The position numbers and the translations under genes are program-made. From Ixodes scapularis (taxonomy: Eukaryota; Arthropoda; Arachnida; Ixodida; Ixodidae), in the NCBI RefSeq assembly GCF_016920785.2, contig NW_024609836.1:63033930-63097929 (forward strand): a stretch of DNA of 64,000 nucleotides, read 5' to 3'. This document shows positions 1-12,292 of the stretch, piece after piece. Within the stretch, counting starts at the first letter, position 1. Each line of letters begins with the position of its first letter. The notes below the pieces were generated by a model. The model was not told the DNA's origin, did no database searches, and worked only from the letters and a program-made list of their open reading frames with translations.

Positions 1-2650
1 TGCGTATTTCGCATATGGTTTATTACGCGGCGACGAAGAAGCTGTTTGGCCCGTGGCGTTGCGTACGTGTTTGCTTGGGTCCCACTAGTGCCAGTAAGCG
101 TGTGTAAAGTGAGAAACATTCCTACGCATTATCGCTGCACGGCTCCCTTAATAATGCGACAAAACAGCAGCCAGCGACTATCACAACCTTTACGTCTGCA
201 TAGCCCCGTGCGAAGGAGACGTACTGGTTTCTGAACTGTTGCTAGCAACACGTCTCTGACTTCAAGCGCCTAGAGTACCAACCGAACTCTACCTATCCCA
301 GCAAGTTCCGTGCACAGAGTAGCCGGATTCACAAGCGAAGCCGACTGGGGTAGTGCCGACTCTTATGTCCGCGCCGTAGGTGACGTCAGCAGTGGAAAGC
401 AGTGCATGGGGCGGAAGGATCGACGTCATTGGCGGTCTGTGTGCGCTTAGTTTCGATTTTTATGCACGGCTAGACCGAAGTGAAGACAAACGTCAATTCT
501 AAAAAACTTTATGACCCCGAGAAATAAATAAGAAAGGTTAAAGTAATAATGTTTTAAAGAAAATGAGCTAACTATTCACCAATATTTCCTCTTTTTTAGT
601 GCTTTCCACGTCCACCAACATAGAAGCAGGGATAATGAAAACCCTGACGCAGGTTAGACATTACTTAGAAACATTTTTTGAGGGGAGGAGTTTTCAAGCA
701 TCTCTGTATTGTTCTTGTCAAAAATTAAGCATTCCAAAACACTTCAGCTTGACACATAGAAGAACCAACTCACCTAAAATTACGATCAAGCATTTTCCAG
801 TGCTGCCAAGCATATTGAAAAGTTTGTTTCCAATCCTGCATAAAACAATGAACAAAACAAGATGCTTTACCCATAAATATTTAATAAAATAAAACAGGCG
901 AAAAATTAGGTGTCCCACCATTTTTCCAGTTCTTCGGTAAATAATATACTGTAGCAAAAATACCCTTTTTGTGCCTCACATTGCTTTGTAATATTATAAA
1001 TATCATTCTGGAAACACAATAGACCCTCCCCTACCCTACAGAAATGCTTTGTTCAAAAAGTTGCATCCAACGCATCAATTTTATGTTGCCATTCAATCTA
1101 GACTTTTTACACTATTTCAGGGACTTTTAGTTTCATTTTATGGCCAAACAGTAATTAAAGATTGAATTAGAAATGAGTAAATGTTGCAGGGAACCTTCAT
1201 TATTTAAAATATATTACTTACAAAATAGTTAGTAAAACTTAGTCAGTGTTTGAGGAAAAAAAAGTGCGACAAAGAAAATAAAACGGTTAGTGTTTTGGCT
1301 CACCTCTGCAATGAATACCAACAAGATCTTTGGTTCTGTACATCTCTATACCTTCCGACAAGGTTTTTATAGCCCCTATGGACTGCGTAGCAGAACCGGA
1401 TGCCACTTAATGCTGGTATTGTTCGGGAATTCTATTTCGAGCAAAAACCAATTAAAATTGTCGTTTGAAAGTCCATTCGCAGAGACAACTTTGTTTTTTC
1501 ATCCACCTAAGGTCACCCAACCTGAATTGCCGCTTGCAATGCCAACAAACCGGCATATTTGCTTTTCGAAATATACTTGTATTTTCTTTTACATCTAGAA
1601 CCTGACGTGGCATGCATCGTGACCGGGATTTTAATTTAAAGTTATTTATTTGGCTATGTTTTAGTTAACTTACAAACTATCGGTATCGCTTTAGCCTCTC
1701 TCGTCGATAGCAGAATTGGGCACCCTCATGCAAATGTTTTAAAGTAAAACTCAGAGGGTTTTTTTTTTGTCACGAACGAGGGTTAATAGAACGTAAAAAA
1801 GTATTCGCGCGAAAGTCCCAACATTTTCTTAGGTAAAACTGTTTAAGGGTCATCGTTATTATGTAAAACTGAGCAATTAACTGAAAAGAAAAAAAAAAAA
1901 CAGTGACATGATAAATCCCTTGAAAATAAAAAAAGAGCATACAATTAAAAAAAGCTCGAAATGACCGCACAATCGTAGAAAAAAGTAAAGAAAATCGTTT
2001 CCCGTGTGTTGTACGAGGCAGTCAAAAAGTAAACGCTATATATTTTTTAGCAACCTAGCAGCAGTGTGGTGGTCCGGCCGTCAGCCATAGCGGAGGGCGC
2101 GTTCCTCTCCACCAAGATGTCCCCTGTATTACATTTTCGAAAGACCCCGTGCGCAGTGGGGGTCGACATTCGGCCTGCTGTTTATAGCCGATTCACACGA
2201 GGGACCGAATCGCGAATTCCGTCCGCGGACCGTGTACCACGTGACCGGCACGTCACCGATTCCTGCGATCCGCGCCTCGTCCGCGGACGGGCAGACTGAT
2301 AAAGTCGAGCGCCTTTTTCACTCGCGGATTTTTGGCGGGAGATTGACTTGAAAAGCGTTCAATCTGGCAACGGCACGTAGTTTTCTTGGTTTGTTTTTGG
2401 ACGATCAAAACAAAAATGGCGCATCGTTGTGTTTTTTGTGTTCGCTGGTTCATTTTGTATCGCGATTCTTGGTTCCACGTGTGAAAGAAACTGCAGAAAC
2501 TTTCTCCGGCAGACGCGATGCAGGTTCTGCGCCGCGAGGAGGAGCCAGGGAGAGGAGCACACGGAGTCGGCCACTCACAAACCTACACGGAGCGAGACGA
2601 TTCGGGAGCAGCGGCCGAGACGAACGCCAACATTGCCTCTGTAACCTAAA
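1..2650. other. No supportable gene
   Basis: AT-rich intergenic sequence with only short open frames and no recognisable protein motif. A splice-acceptor-like pyrimidine run ends with AG at 598-599 and a donor-like GTTAGA starts at 653. These would bound a 53-nt exon, but with no partner exon, promoter or polyadenylation signal I do not call a gene. Confidence 0.5.
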
Positions 2651-2659
2651 CATTGGCCA

Positions 2660-3575
2660 TCCATTGACCAGTTAAATAAATTATATACATTTGTGGAACC
2701 GACAGAAATTACTAAAATGTGAACAGGATTAAAATAAATTTGCCGCTCTTTCAACATAGTCTCCAACGCGTTTAACACATGTGCGCCAGCGCTTCAGCAA
2801 CACGAGGCTGTGGCTGAAGAAAACATCTTGCTTGTGACTCCATACCCAAAGATGCACTGAAGCTCTTTGCTCATTTCACCCCCCCCCCCCCCCCCCCCCC
2901 CCCCCCCGTACGTAACTTTAGTTTTCCGATACCTTTTTTGAGTGAACCGAACAAATGAAAATTGTTCGGTGCCTGGTCCATTGAGTATGGCGGATACGGC
3001 ATCACATGAACTGAAAACGTAGACCCTTGATTTTTGTTTCCACTGTCGCACGTGCCGTGTGAGCGCGCGCATTGTCGTGCTGCAGCAACACGCCAAAGGT
3101 CGGCAAACCACAGCACTTTGACCTGATCACAAAGTTCGAGTTATCTCAAACAGGTCAGAATACCACGTGCGGTTAACAATAAACCCTCTGGTATGTATTC
3201 TTCGACTATTGGTCGTTCACGGTCAGAGAAGACCGTGATCCTAACGTTGCCTTACTTCGGAACTGCCCGGAACTTCGTTGGTATCGGAGACGAAGTGTGC
3301 CTCCACTCGTTGCTTGCCCGCTAGATGTTTGGCTGGGCAAAGCGGATTAAACATTCGTCCCAAGAAGCAATGCGTTGAATAAAGCAGTCTTCCTCAGCTT
3401 CATAACGTCGGAGGAACGTCTTGCACGCATCCACACGGCGCTCCCTAATGTCCGGTATAAATTTCCTTAGTACCCTCTGGCGGATACTTCATGGTACAGC
3501 AGAATATCGTGAATCATCTAGTGCACCGAGCCATGACTAATGTTCAATTTTTTAGCCATTCCATTAAAAGGGACA
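2660..3575 (-). pseudogene. Degenerate mariner-family transposase
   Basis: This is a dead Tc1/mariner-superfamily transposase read on the minus strand in several frames. Conserved pieces appear in the expected order. A helix-turn-helix-like stretch (KLNISHGSVH) lies near 3530-3570. An EDCFIQRIASWDECLIRFAQPN-like block, corresponding to the first catalytic Asp region, lies near 3320-3390. FSDRERPIVEEYIPEG lies near 3190-3240. The family signature PPYSMDQAPNNFHLF (normally SPDLAP..YHLF) lies near 2940-2990. A C-terminal tail with VLNALETMLK-like remnants ends near 2690. Frameshifts, stop codons and a 29-base poly-C tract at 2879-2907 break it, so it cannot make an enzyme. Active relatives cut and paste the element into TA sites. 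I could not define terminal inverted repeats or a flanking TA pair. Confidence 0.8.
2879..2907. repeat. Poly-C homopolymer, 29 bases
   Basis: An uninterrupted run of 29 C lies inside the mariner relic (poly-G on the coding strand). It is a likely site of length polymorphism or of sequencing-length error. Confidence 0.95.
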
Positions 3576-5064
3576 CCGCTGTTTTTGTGTAAAAACAGCT
3601 TCTGATATTGACGGCGTCGTCGTCGAGGTCTGAGTGCAACCGGAGCGCGGCACGTTATTCAGAAATGGCTCTGTGCTTAAAGAAGTTTTGTACCACCTGT
3701 GGTCCTGACGAAGTGAAATACAGGCTCCTCTGTATTCCTTCGACGTCCTGCAAAAAAATATTAACGCGGAAGGATGAACTGTTTAATGAAGCGAACCGGC
3801 GTTATCAGCTCTTGAAGCCACGCCAAACGGCACCTAAAGTCCCCTGTCCCAATGGAGCGAAGCCTGTAGTCTGTAGCAGCGGAACGCAGAATAAACTCCC
3901 CTTGCCTGGCCGCGCGCCCTAGTTGCAAGGAACGCCACTCCATGGCGCTGCGGCCCCCCCGCCATGGAAGGAACAGGCTTAACATAAGGCCCCCCTATGT
4001 TGGGAAAAGCGGCGCTATTCTTTAAACTAGCCGCCGGGAACACTATTGGCCGGTCGTCACGTGATATCTGGCTTTCGGTTTTGGACTTCTGGTCGTTATG
4101 AATTTCCCAAGATGTTGCTACGCCGCAGCTGACGGGCTGCTGCACAGGTAGAAACGTCGGCCGGAAAGCTTTTCTGTGTTCCCTCGGAAACGGAAAATGA
4201 ACCTCGGAGGAAGATGTTGCTTCACCGAATCGGTCGAAAAGATATCAACCCGACGGGAGCCGGAAATTTATGCGTGGTGAGTGCTCGTTATAAAGCTCAC
4301 CAGCAATGCAAGAAGACAGCTGTTTAGAGCGAATTATGCACTCCATTCCACCGTAAACGCGAGCGTTGTAATAGCGAGCATAACATTGCCAACTTGACAT
4401 GCACGGACGCCCGTGCCGTAGAAGTAAAGGCCCCTACGCACGGTTGCGTTTGAAAGCGTTTAACTGCGTTGCGCCGAGAAACGAAAGTGAGTGACCGTCA
4501 CACCTGTGCTTTGTATGAAGCGTGGAATCCAATTCAAGGATTCGCTTGGCTTGCGACAAAAGAAGTGTGGATGTCCTGCGTTCTCGCAATCGCAATGAAG
4601 TGAAGCGCTCTCAAACGCAACAGCTCCTGCTCGTGCTTGCACTTGGCATCAGGAGTACGCGCTCTCGTCAAGTGTTGCGTACGTGTTCGCGTACCATACT
4701 TTATTTCGCACACATAGCTTGCAACACTGCCGCGGCTGCGGACCCGAGTATGTGGATGTATCTATGCTCCATTTCAATATGACTGCGAGCGGAGCCAGTG
4801 CTACAAGCACGAGTATGTTTTCTCTGTCGACGCTCTTACTGGACGAACGTGTGTGCTTAGCCCGCTCAAAGTGCGTTCGCTCTCGTAGTGTCAATAGGGT
4901 CTCCTTCGCTCTCAGTCTTATTGAAACAAAAACGCAAGCAAATAAAACATTTTAGATCAACCCCATACTCGCGCGAGCAGCTTTGACAGCGCAAACTTTA
5001 CGTGCAGATCTTTGGCAGGCTAACCTAGGATCTGCAGAAACGGGCGTGTGAGGTGGTGTTACAT
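3576..5064. other. No supportable gene
   Basis: Moderately GC-rich stretch. The longest open frame (3608-3922, about 100 codons) matches no family I recognise and is overlapped by equally long antisense frames, so I do not call it coding. Confidence 0.5.
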
Positions 5065-5122
5065 GATGTGCTCCGACTAAAATTCGATCTCTTTCGTGAT
5101 CGAATTTTTGTCGGAGCACATC
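5065..5122. repeat. Inverted duplication, 25-bp arms, 8-base loop
   Basis: The left arm 5065-5089 (GATGTGCTCCGAC...) and right arm 5098-5122 are reverse complements at 24 of 25 positions, separated by an 8-base loop. A second hairpin begins 8 bases further on. The size resembles a pre-miRNA stem, but the near-perfect pairing is more like a recent snap-back duplication. Confidence 0.9.
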
Positions 5123-5130
5123 ACATCACA

Positions 5131-5168
5131 TCAATCCTGAAGTGGTTACAGGACCACTTCAGGATTGA
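5131..5168. repeat. Inverted duplication, 16-bp arms, 6-base loop
   Basis: The left arm 5131-5146 (TCAATCCTGAAGTGGT) and right arm 5153-5168 pair perfectly around a 6-base loop. This is the second of two adjacent hairpins and shares no sequence with the first. Confidence 0.9.
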
Positions 5169-5454
5169 CCAATTCAAAACACTAAACATGCAAAATAAAG
5201 TAGAGCGAAAAATTGAGGAAAGGTGTTCTTCCAAACATATCTTTTTTCGTTACTTTCAACCAAGAAAGTAAACCACCCCTGCAAGGGAACTGGAAATGTA
5301 AGTGGTATGTACAACATCTCACAAACCATTTTGTTTTCTTCAGTAAGACACGTTATCTGTTTTACAATACAAATTCGATGCACAGACTGCTAATTTTTGA
5401 TGCCTCCATTAAAAAATGCAGTTCCATTTATTTGTTTTGGTTGGCTCCCTAAAG

Positions 5455-6068
5455 TCTCCGAGGCACCCCGGCATAACCTGAATAGTACACCACAAGGCAA
5501 TGCCCACAGTACTGAAACATCCCCAGAACCGACTGCTGCAGCAACCGCAGCAACCGATACTGTTTATTGGTCGACCAAGACACAGACCTACCACTAATGC
5601 CATCTCTGTCCATTCAAGGAGTGTGTGTCCTCCGGAGGGCCCCCAGCAAAGTCCAAGCGGAGCGTTACCCTCGGGGCAATCTGCCTCAGTGACCGCAGCT
5701 GTTGGTGAGTTTGGCAATCCTATACTCTTTCCAGGTCAACTGAGGCTCACCTATCGCTAGTGACGTCTTTGTCGATTCTAGGCGAGTGGGTCCTGCTGAG
5801 GCTCCCCAGGAAGTTCCAAGCGGTGCTGTACAGAACCTAACTTTCCCAGCTTCCCTAGAGTAGCCTGGTTCGGCAACCCCCCAGCTGCTGGTGAGTTGAG
5901 CACAATGATACTGTTTCCGGGTCGACCGAGGCACACCTACAACGACTGTCGTCTCTGTTCATTTATTCATTCTAGAAGTGTGTGCCGTCCCATGGCTGCC
6001 TGAACAAGGTCTGAGAAGCGCCCTGCAGGCCCTTGCTCCTCCTGGACAGATTGCCGCAGCAAAAGCTG
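5455..6068 (+). repeat. Tandem array of exon-like units, partly decayed
   Basis: Four related units repeat about every 160-195 bp, each an exon-like block followed by an intron-like block. Blocks are about 5455-5555, 5619-5704, 5782-5890 and 5976-6068. Block 2 runs from ...CATTCAAG to GTTG|GTGAGT, block 3 from ATTCTAG to GCTG|GTGAGT, block 4 from ATTCTAG to GCTG|ATGAGT (donor GT changed to AT). In the shared frame the blocks read VCPPEGPQQSPSGALPSG, VGPAEAPQEVPSGAV and VCAVPWLPEQGLRSALQ. The spacers are also related (ATACTSTTTMYKGGTCRAC-like). Block 1 lacks a donor and block 3 has an in-frame TAG, so some units look dead. The Pro/Ser/Ala-rich peptide suggests a low-complexity linker; I do not recognise the family. 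Confidence 0.55.
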
Positions 6069-6203
6069 ATGAGTTTTCATTTACGTCTGCTGTTTATTTC
6101 CTGGCAGAGTGCTGACAATTACACACTGTTACATTCGATCTTATTGTGTGACTGTTGGCCACTTGACAAAGCTAAATAATAATCTTTTTCTTTTCTTTTT
6201 CAG

Positions 6204-6307
6204 GCACACTGTTTACACTTGGCATCAGGCCGTATCATCAGAATGCCAGTCTTTCTGGTGTACTGACAAATAACAAAGAGCTACAAAAACAACTATATTC
6301 AATGCGG
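6204..6307 (+). CDS. Coding exon of unrecognised protein
   Basis: This 104-nt exon is open in only one frame, reading TLFTLGIRPYHQNASLSGVL and on to LYSMR. It enters in phase 1, matching the phase at which the upstream repeat exons end (GTT G| and GCT G|), and leaves in phase 0. The acceptor has a long pyrimidine run and the donor is GTAAGA. The next exon adds about ten residues (INLSVSKSPL) and a TGA. The agreement of phase across exons supports real coding history. I do not recognise the domain. Confidence 0.45.
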
Positions 6308-7027
6308 GTAAGACTGATATTGGCGCAACGGCAGGAGTATTAGTTGCAACGTGAAGAGAACCATTAAAAATTTGGTCTTAAGCGTTTTCTCGTTGCAGAT
6401 CAACCTAAGTGTCTCAAAAAGTCCACTATGAAGAGGACTGCATGAAGTAAAGAAATCTTCGAGAAAGCTTTTCGGATTCATCTTTCCTGTGGTTCCGATG
6501 GTTTCAATGTGGTACTGGGGAATCGGGGTAGCTTTTGCCTGTAGAACGCACATTTCATTGGCATCTCCGGGACTTCAAGTTCGCGTTCGACATGGTGCAC
6601 AAGCTAAAGAATTCTTTAGCATACAAGGTGAGTCAAACTTGCAGCATATAACACACTCGTGCATCCTTATCTTGAGTATGCATCTGAAGTCGGATACCTG
6701 CAGACTCGTCTCATCAAGCAGCTCGATGTTTAACCCCATGTGGTTTGTACAATTTATTGTCTTCAGGTGTACCATACCAATAACGGCATTAGAAGGTGTA
6801 AGGGCTTCAGAAGTATTTTATGATACGTAGAAGCAGCTGCACCTGCCAGTAAAGCCACCTGCACATTTGTGAAGTGTTAAGAAAGCATTTTGATGGGTGT
6901 ATGGTGTGTCTCCGTGTTGTTTATCTTCTTTTATTCATTCTGTGATCTATTTTGTTGTGTACTCGGCATGTGTTCTACTTGTAGTGCATGCTCCTGCCAT
7001 GGCCTTTTACTTGGCTGGAAGTTGTGA

Positions 7028-7037
7028 AATAAATAAA
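7028..7037 (+). terminator. Polyadenylation signal (overlapping AATAAA)
   Basis: The sequence AAATAAATAAAA holds two overlapping AATAAA hexamers about 260 bases after the last acceptor (6766), followed by a T-rich stretch. This is the expected 3-prime end of the 5455-7050 transcript. Confidence 0.5.
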
Positions 7038-7050
7038 ATTGTGACTGATT

Positions 7051-10000
7051 TTGCTCTTTTTAACGTCATCCGTGCTTGTGTATTTTCACAGAGATTTTGA
7101 TCTCGCATTCGCTTGTTTTGCATTCTTCTCTGGATGAGATTTGAATTATTTTTGCCTCCTTCCCTTTCACTGAAATAACCTGCAATTGCTTGACTCTTTT
7201 CTTAGATTTGATGTGGACTCCAGAGGCCTTATGCGCACCGACAGGAATTAATATGTATGAATATTGACGTGTTTAATAGATAACTTTCAGGTCTACATTA
7301 AAGTTGTATTAAAGTAAAATTCGTAAGCACTCAATTAGGTGTTGAACCCGAGCGCTGGTTCCCAAGTCTGCATCAGGTTTCTAGCCCTAGGACGCTGGCC
7401 CAGAGGTCTAAAAGCAGTTAATCGTAAACCTGGATTCATATTTTTTTTTTAGTATGAACGAATGATAAAAGCGATACAGACACTGATAAAATTACGGAGT
7501 AACAAAATAAAACGAAAACGAAGTTTTCATTTCTAAAAACGATTTCATCAAATAAAATAACGAAAATAGTTTTTATTACGCTCGAAAAGTTGCGGCACCG
7601 CGTAGCCCCGTAGCCCGTGCCGAGAGGCCCGCGGTGTCGCAAATTTTTACAGCATGCACAGAATACACACGCACAGAAATACGCAGCGATTTCTATCATT
7701 ACTAGTAGTGCAGTCACCTTAAAAATGGTAGCTTAGCGCCATTCACATCAACGCTTCCCCGATTAAAAAGAAAATGGTATCTTGCTTTCTAGGCCGCCAA
7801 ATTGTTTTTGGCGCCCGTAGGCCAAACCCTCCCGAAAGCTCGCCAAGGACACATATTAAAAATTAGTGAATCATTTAAAATCGTGGAGAATATGATGGCA
7901 ATTCGGCGGTTCGATATGATGATTTAAAGACACTTGCAATTCCTGTGAATCCGAACACTCACGCACTCACGAGACACTGACCTAATACAACTCGGTACGC
8001 ACGATCGGGACGATTATCCAAAGCACTTTCGGAATCCACGGTTGGACGAACAGATCTAGAGCGGCTTCGGGACGGTCGGATGTGAATGCGGGCTCTAAAT
8101 GAGGTCATTGCCACACTGATATGAAGAGAAAAGTCCGCACGATCGGCAACTCGCCCGCTCCAGATGACCGAGACGTCGAGACGCTTGGGAAATTCCAGAG
8201 GGCGCCTCCGTCGCAAACCGGAAGTTAGAGGTGGGGTAAGGAGGGTTTTTGGAGGAGGAGGGAAGAGAATGCGCTCCTTTTCCCAGGTAGAGAAAGGGGC
8301 TTTAGGTTAACACGGTGGCGCGCAATCGCCGGAGGCCCCGAGGGCCGAGGAGGGGGGAACGGGTGCTTTTCTCGGAGCAGACGAACATGGCACCGCCTCA
8401 ATACCCGCACCACAAAACTGGAAGGTGCACTCACTGGCGCTCGAATAGACATTCATGCTTTCGCATTCACGACTCGTAGGAAGTGCTTATTTACGGGCTG
8501 GTCGCCCCCTGCCCCTAAAAACCGGATTGTTGAACGCCGCTCCTTCCTGGAGCACGCTTTTAAGAGGGTGGCCATTTTGAGTGTGCTGTGTTCACGTGAC
8601 AATTTCCTGCAGGCCGCTGGACCGGCGTGCACAGCATATTATGGTGGAAGACCAAGCAATGTATGGAAGCAGAGCTGTCTACAGCGGCATTTTGATTATT
8701 TTAAAAGTAAAATGCGGTTAATTTTTTAGTTTGCTTTGTAGTTCTTAGAATTGATAATAACAACGACAAAAAGTAAGATGCAATTGCTAATAATTAACAA
8801 TGCCAACGCGGAGGACAAAAACAGCAGCAGGCTGACGGGTTTCAATTTTAACGCAAGTTTGTGCTAACTTATTAAAACTGCTGTGTAACGAGTTATTATA
8901 ATTATTACGTGGGCTAAGGCAAAACGACAAACGTTAAGGACTTGGAAATGAGAGTATTTAAAGCGTTGTCACCGCCACTACTAAAGACCAGATAATTGCA
9001 CCCGAAAATACGTTTGTAGCGCTCTTTATCATGCCAAAACAAATGGCCGATCAGTAGTTTGCGGGGCGCTACCTGGTGACGGCTGCAGATATCAAATCGG
9101 ATGCCGAATTTATGCATGAAATACAGGCCATTGGAAGTAGAGTAACTCGGTCATTTCGACCTTTGGTTTTGGTTCACTTCCTACTTCGGCGTCCCTGGTT
9201 CAAGGTTCATTCAGAGTTGGTACACTCTGAATAATCTCACAACAAAATATGAATATAAAAAATCGGGAAACTGGATGTTCACTGGATTTAAAGGTTCTCT
9301 CAACCTTTAAGGGAGCATAGATTCCTATTTTCCGGATTTGTTTCTGGACGTGGCAGGCAGTAGCCGCATTTACACGTTTTATAGTCACCGTTAAGAACGC
9401 AAGATGTAAATTCCAGTGTTAACGTTTTTTTTTTTTTTTGCTTTTGGATTTTTTTTAACGTTTTATTTCGTCAATATCTAAATCGCATTGGCTGCGAAGC
9501 GACGACAAGGTGCCCGGGATTCGCCGCACCCTGCTTTTCTTGGTATTCAGTGACTATAGCTGATACGATGCAGTATTTTCCTGAGAGCAACAGGTTCTCT
9601 TTCGCGCTGAAAGTGGATCAGAGAACCAAAGAATAAAATAGTTCTTGCATGCCCGGAAAGCCTTCGATACAGGATAATAAGAAGTTGAATTGAACAAGCT
9701 ATGAGGGTTCAGTTCCACGTTTTTTTCTCATCACTGTTAGAAGACACACCAAAGAAGGGCACATGCGGTTTATCTTAATAAAGATTACATTTCTGTACAA
9801 ATTTTGCAGGATGCCGTTCCGCAGGAATCGGTATGGTTTTTGTTACTTCGCAATATTCACGCTAATGATTTAGTATGGGCTATCTTCTTCGAAGCGTTTA
9901 ACCGGATGCCGGGGAAAAGGCACTGTCGGCGTACGGTTTCACAAAATTTGAACCATTTTTGGGCGGAACGTTTTCATGCTACAGTTCATTGTAATTATAG

Positions 10001-10834
10001 TCAGAGATTGATGTGCGCCCAACCGCATGAATGTATACACTTCGGAGTGGCAAAATCTGCTTTCGAAATCTGCTAAACCTAAATCCTTTGTGTAATTTTT
10101 TTTTGTTGCTATAATTCGGCTTTTGTAAGTCGCGTTCTTCTGCACCCCGGGACGACAGTACTACTGTTCAAGCCATTTTAGCGGCGTTTTAGTCTAAGAC
10201 ACCTTTCGGGAGTTTGTTTGAAAATATAGAGCTATGAATTTGAATTTGCAAATAAAGTGGAATTATGTTTGTGGGTGATATGACCAGGAAAGAAGCAGAT
10301 CATGTTTACAGGGTGCCGAGAAATGTGGTTTTATATAATGTGAAAACAAAGTAAGTGTCTATACTGTCTACATTAGAAAAAAAAAAAAAAAACTGATCGG
10401 CCTTTAGTGTATTGGGATTTAGAGTCACAGTGTGTTGCCACTGTTTGGTATCTTTGCACCTAAAAATGACGTAACATCTTGAAATTAATTTTCCAAAATG
10501 TGTCTTATAGTTTTTTTTTTGTCCAGTGAAGGTTTGTATATCTTGCGTAGGCCGACTTACTGTCGTTTTAGTCATACAAACTGTTATTCTTTGTCACTTT
10601 TGCAGTAAAAGAAAATCCGAAAGATCTTACAAGCTTTGCGCCAATCTCAGTGAGTTTACACAGAACCTCCTACAGCGTTGTATTGGGGAAAAAAAAAAAA
10701 GACTTCTTGGCGTAATTTTTAGATTTTTGAGTTCACCCACCATACTCTCGTCGTAGAAATGCTTAGTGATAGTGGTCGGTCAAAGTAAAAACAAGCTTTC
10801 GATCTCGTGTTAATGTAAGTTGAGTTACATTTTA
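7051..10834. other. No supportable gene
   Basis: AT-rich intergenic DNA with homopolymer runs (T near 9429, A near 10378) and only short open frames lacking motifs or splice context. Confidence 0.5.
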
Positions 10835-11152
10835 GAGCGCAGCTCTTAGGCGCCCGTTTCCGGTTTTCGCGTCGTTGCCGTTGGCGTCAGCGTAACCGTC
10901 CCGCTAAATTTAGGGGGAAATTGAATTGGTGTTGAGGTCACGTGACGTAAATTTTCCCGGTAAATTTAGCGGAAAACATGACGTCACCTGACTTTGTGTC
11001 ACGTTACCCATGAACACATTCAGTTTTCCTCTATATTTAGCGGGAAAACTGACGTCAAGTAACCTCAACACGTATCTGAATTGTACGGAGGAGGAGGAGG
11101 GGCATACCCTTTCCCCCGTATCCACCCCTTCTCCTCCTGAAGAGCTGCGCTC
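10835..11152. mobile_element. R1 repeat, copy 1 (TIR element)
   Basis: A 318-bp non-coding repeat ends in 13-bp inverted repeats (GAGCGCAGCTCTT at 10835-10847, AAGAGCTGCGCTC at 11140-11152). It holds several near-palindromic CCGCTAAATTTAGCGGG units, CRE-like TGACGTCA sites and a GGAGG-rich block near its right end. A second copy, split by two insertions, lies at 40313-50278 in the opposite orientation. No clear target-site duplication was seen. It is probably a MITE or other small non-autonomous element. Confidence 0.6.
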
Positions 11153-12240
11153 GAATTTCGCGTTACACAAATTTTTAAACATATTTAATTTTTGTTTCGT
11201 TGTTCAAGGTTATTTTATGCATGTTAGCTCTAGTTTGTTTCCTGTACTGTGCATATTTGTTGTTCACCTCTTTGGATTGGTCTAACTTGCTCGGTTGCTG
11301 TTTTACAAACTATTGCCGGAATGGGCGGACCTGTTACCGGATGTGCCGAAATTAACGTGTGAATAACATGGAAACAAAATAACAATATTAATATTACTCG
11401 ACGTGTATACCTTTAATTATTTAGTGTTTGGTTGTGTTAGTACAAAGAAAAAATGTTGTTCTATAAGACCCGAAGAAACTGCTAATTTATTATTAATTTT
11501 CTTTTCTTATAACTTATAAAATTAAATTTTTATTGTTGCACAATAACACATGAAATTAATCGCAATTCCTGACAAAAATTATTTTTGTTCGTTATTCATA
11601 ATTTGCGGACGAGAGTCGTCACTAAAATTTCTTTTAGATTCTTCTAGAAATCAATATGGTAAGAAATAAATATGGTAGGACTTTGCTTGACATGAGTTGG
11701 CACTACAGTTTACAGAAAACCATTTAGGTTATATTCTAGGACATTCCGCAATGGATGACGACATACAAGTTCTCATCGTTTCAATGGAAAAACACGGGCC
11801 GGATGTTATTCGTGATTCCAGGTGGTGTTGAACCCAATTTCAACTACCATGAGATCATATGTGCAATAAATTATGATAACTGCGTTGTTTTCAAAAAAAG
11901 CCGAACTCCCACAGTATACGAAGACATCTGCGTCATAGACAGCAGCAGTTTTGTCGTATTTTTGATATTCTTTTTTTTTTTTTTCATATTTCGTTCGTGT
12001 ACTAAAGAAATTCACTATTTTTGCTTTCACTCGAGATGAACTGTAGTTGCTGACCGTTTAGAAACAAAAAGCGTGATTTAATTGTTGATGTTTCTTACTT
12101 CATGATTCCTTCTTCGGCCTTCTTATTGGATAACGCAGCAATCAAATTGGCGACAGAGATGCTAAGAATAGGCCACTCCCTTCGTTTTTTTTAAGGAGTC
12201 GTCGGGTTTACGGGTTGAGATCTGCAATTTTTATAATAAT

Positions 12241-12271
<31 letters not shown>

Positions 12272-12292
12272 TGAATAATAACAATTATAATA
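11153..12292. other. No supportable gene; (AAT)n at 12233-12271
   Basis: AT-rich sequence with no convincing open frame. An (AAT)n microsatellite lies directly upstream of the LINE that follows. Confidence 0.55.

Larger units (their letters stand above)
5455..7050 (+). other. Putative multi-exon transcription unit, 3-prime part
   Basis: Following the exon array (5455-6068), three exons with good splice signals continue on the plus strand. Exon 6204-6307 has acceptor CTTTTTCAG and donor CGG|GTAAGA. Exon 6399-6627 has acceptor TTCTCGTTGCAG and donor CAAG|GTGAGT. A final exon from 6767 has acceptor TTATTGTCTTCAG and ends after overlapping AATAAA signals at 7028-7037, giving a polyadenylation site near 7050. 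The reading frame would stop at 6429-6431, leaving a long spliced 3-prime UTR, which could expose it to nonsense-mediated decay. Upstream exons and a promoter were not identified. It may be a real gene, a pseudogene or a non-coding RNA. Confidence 0.5.
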
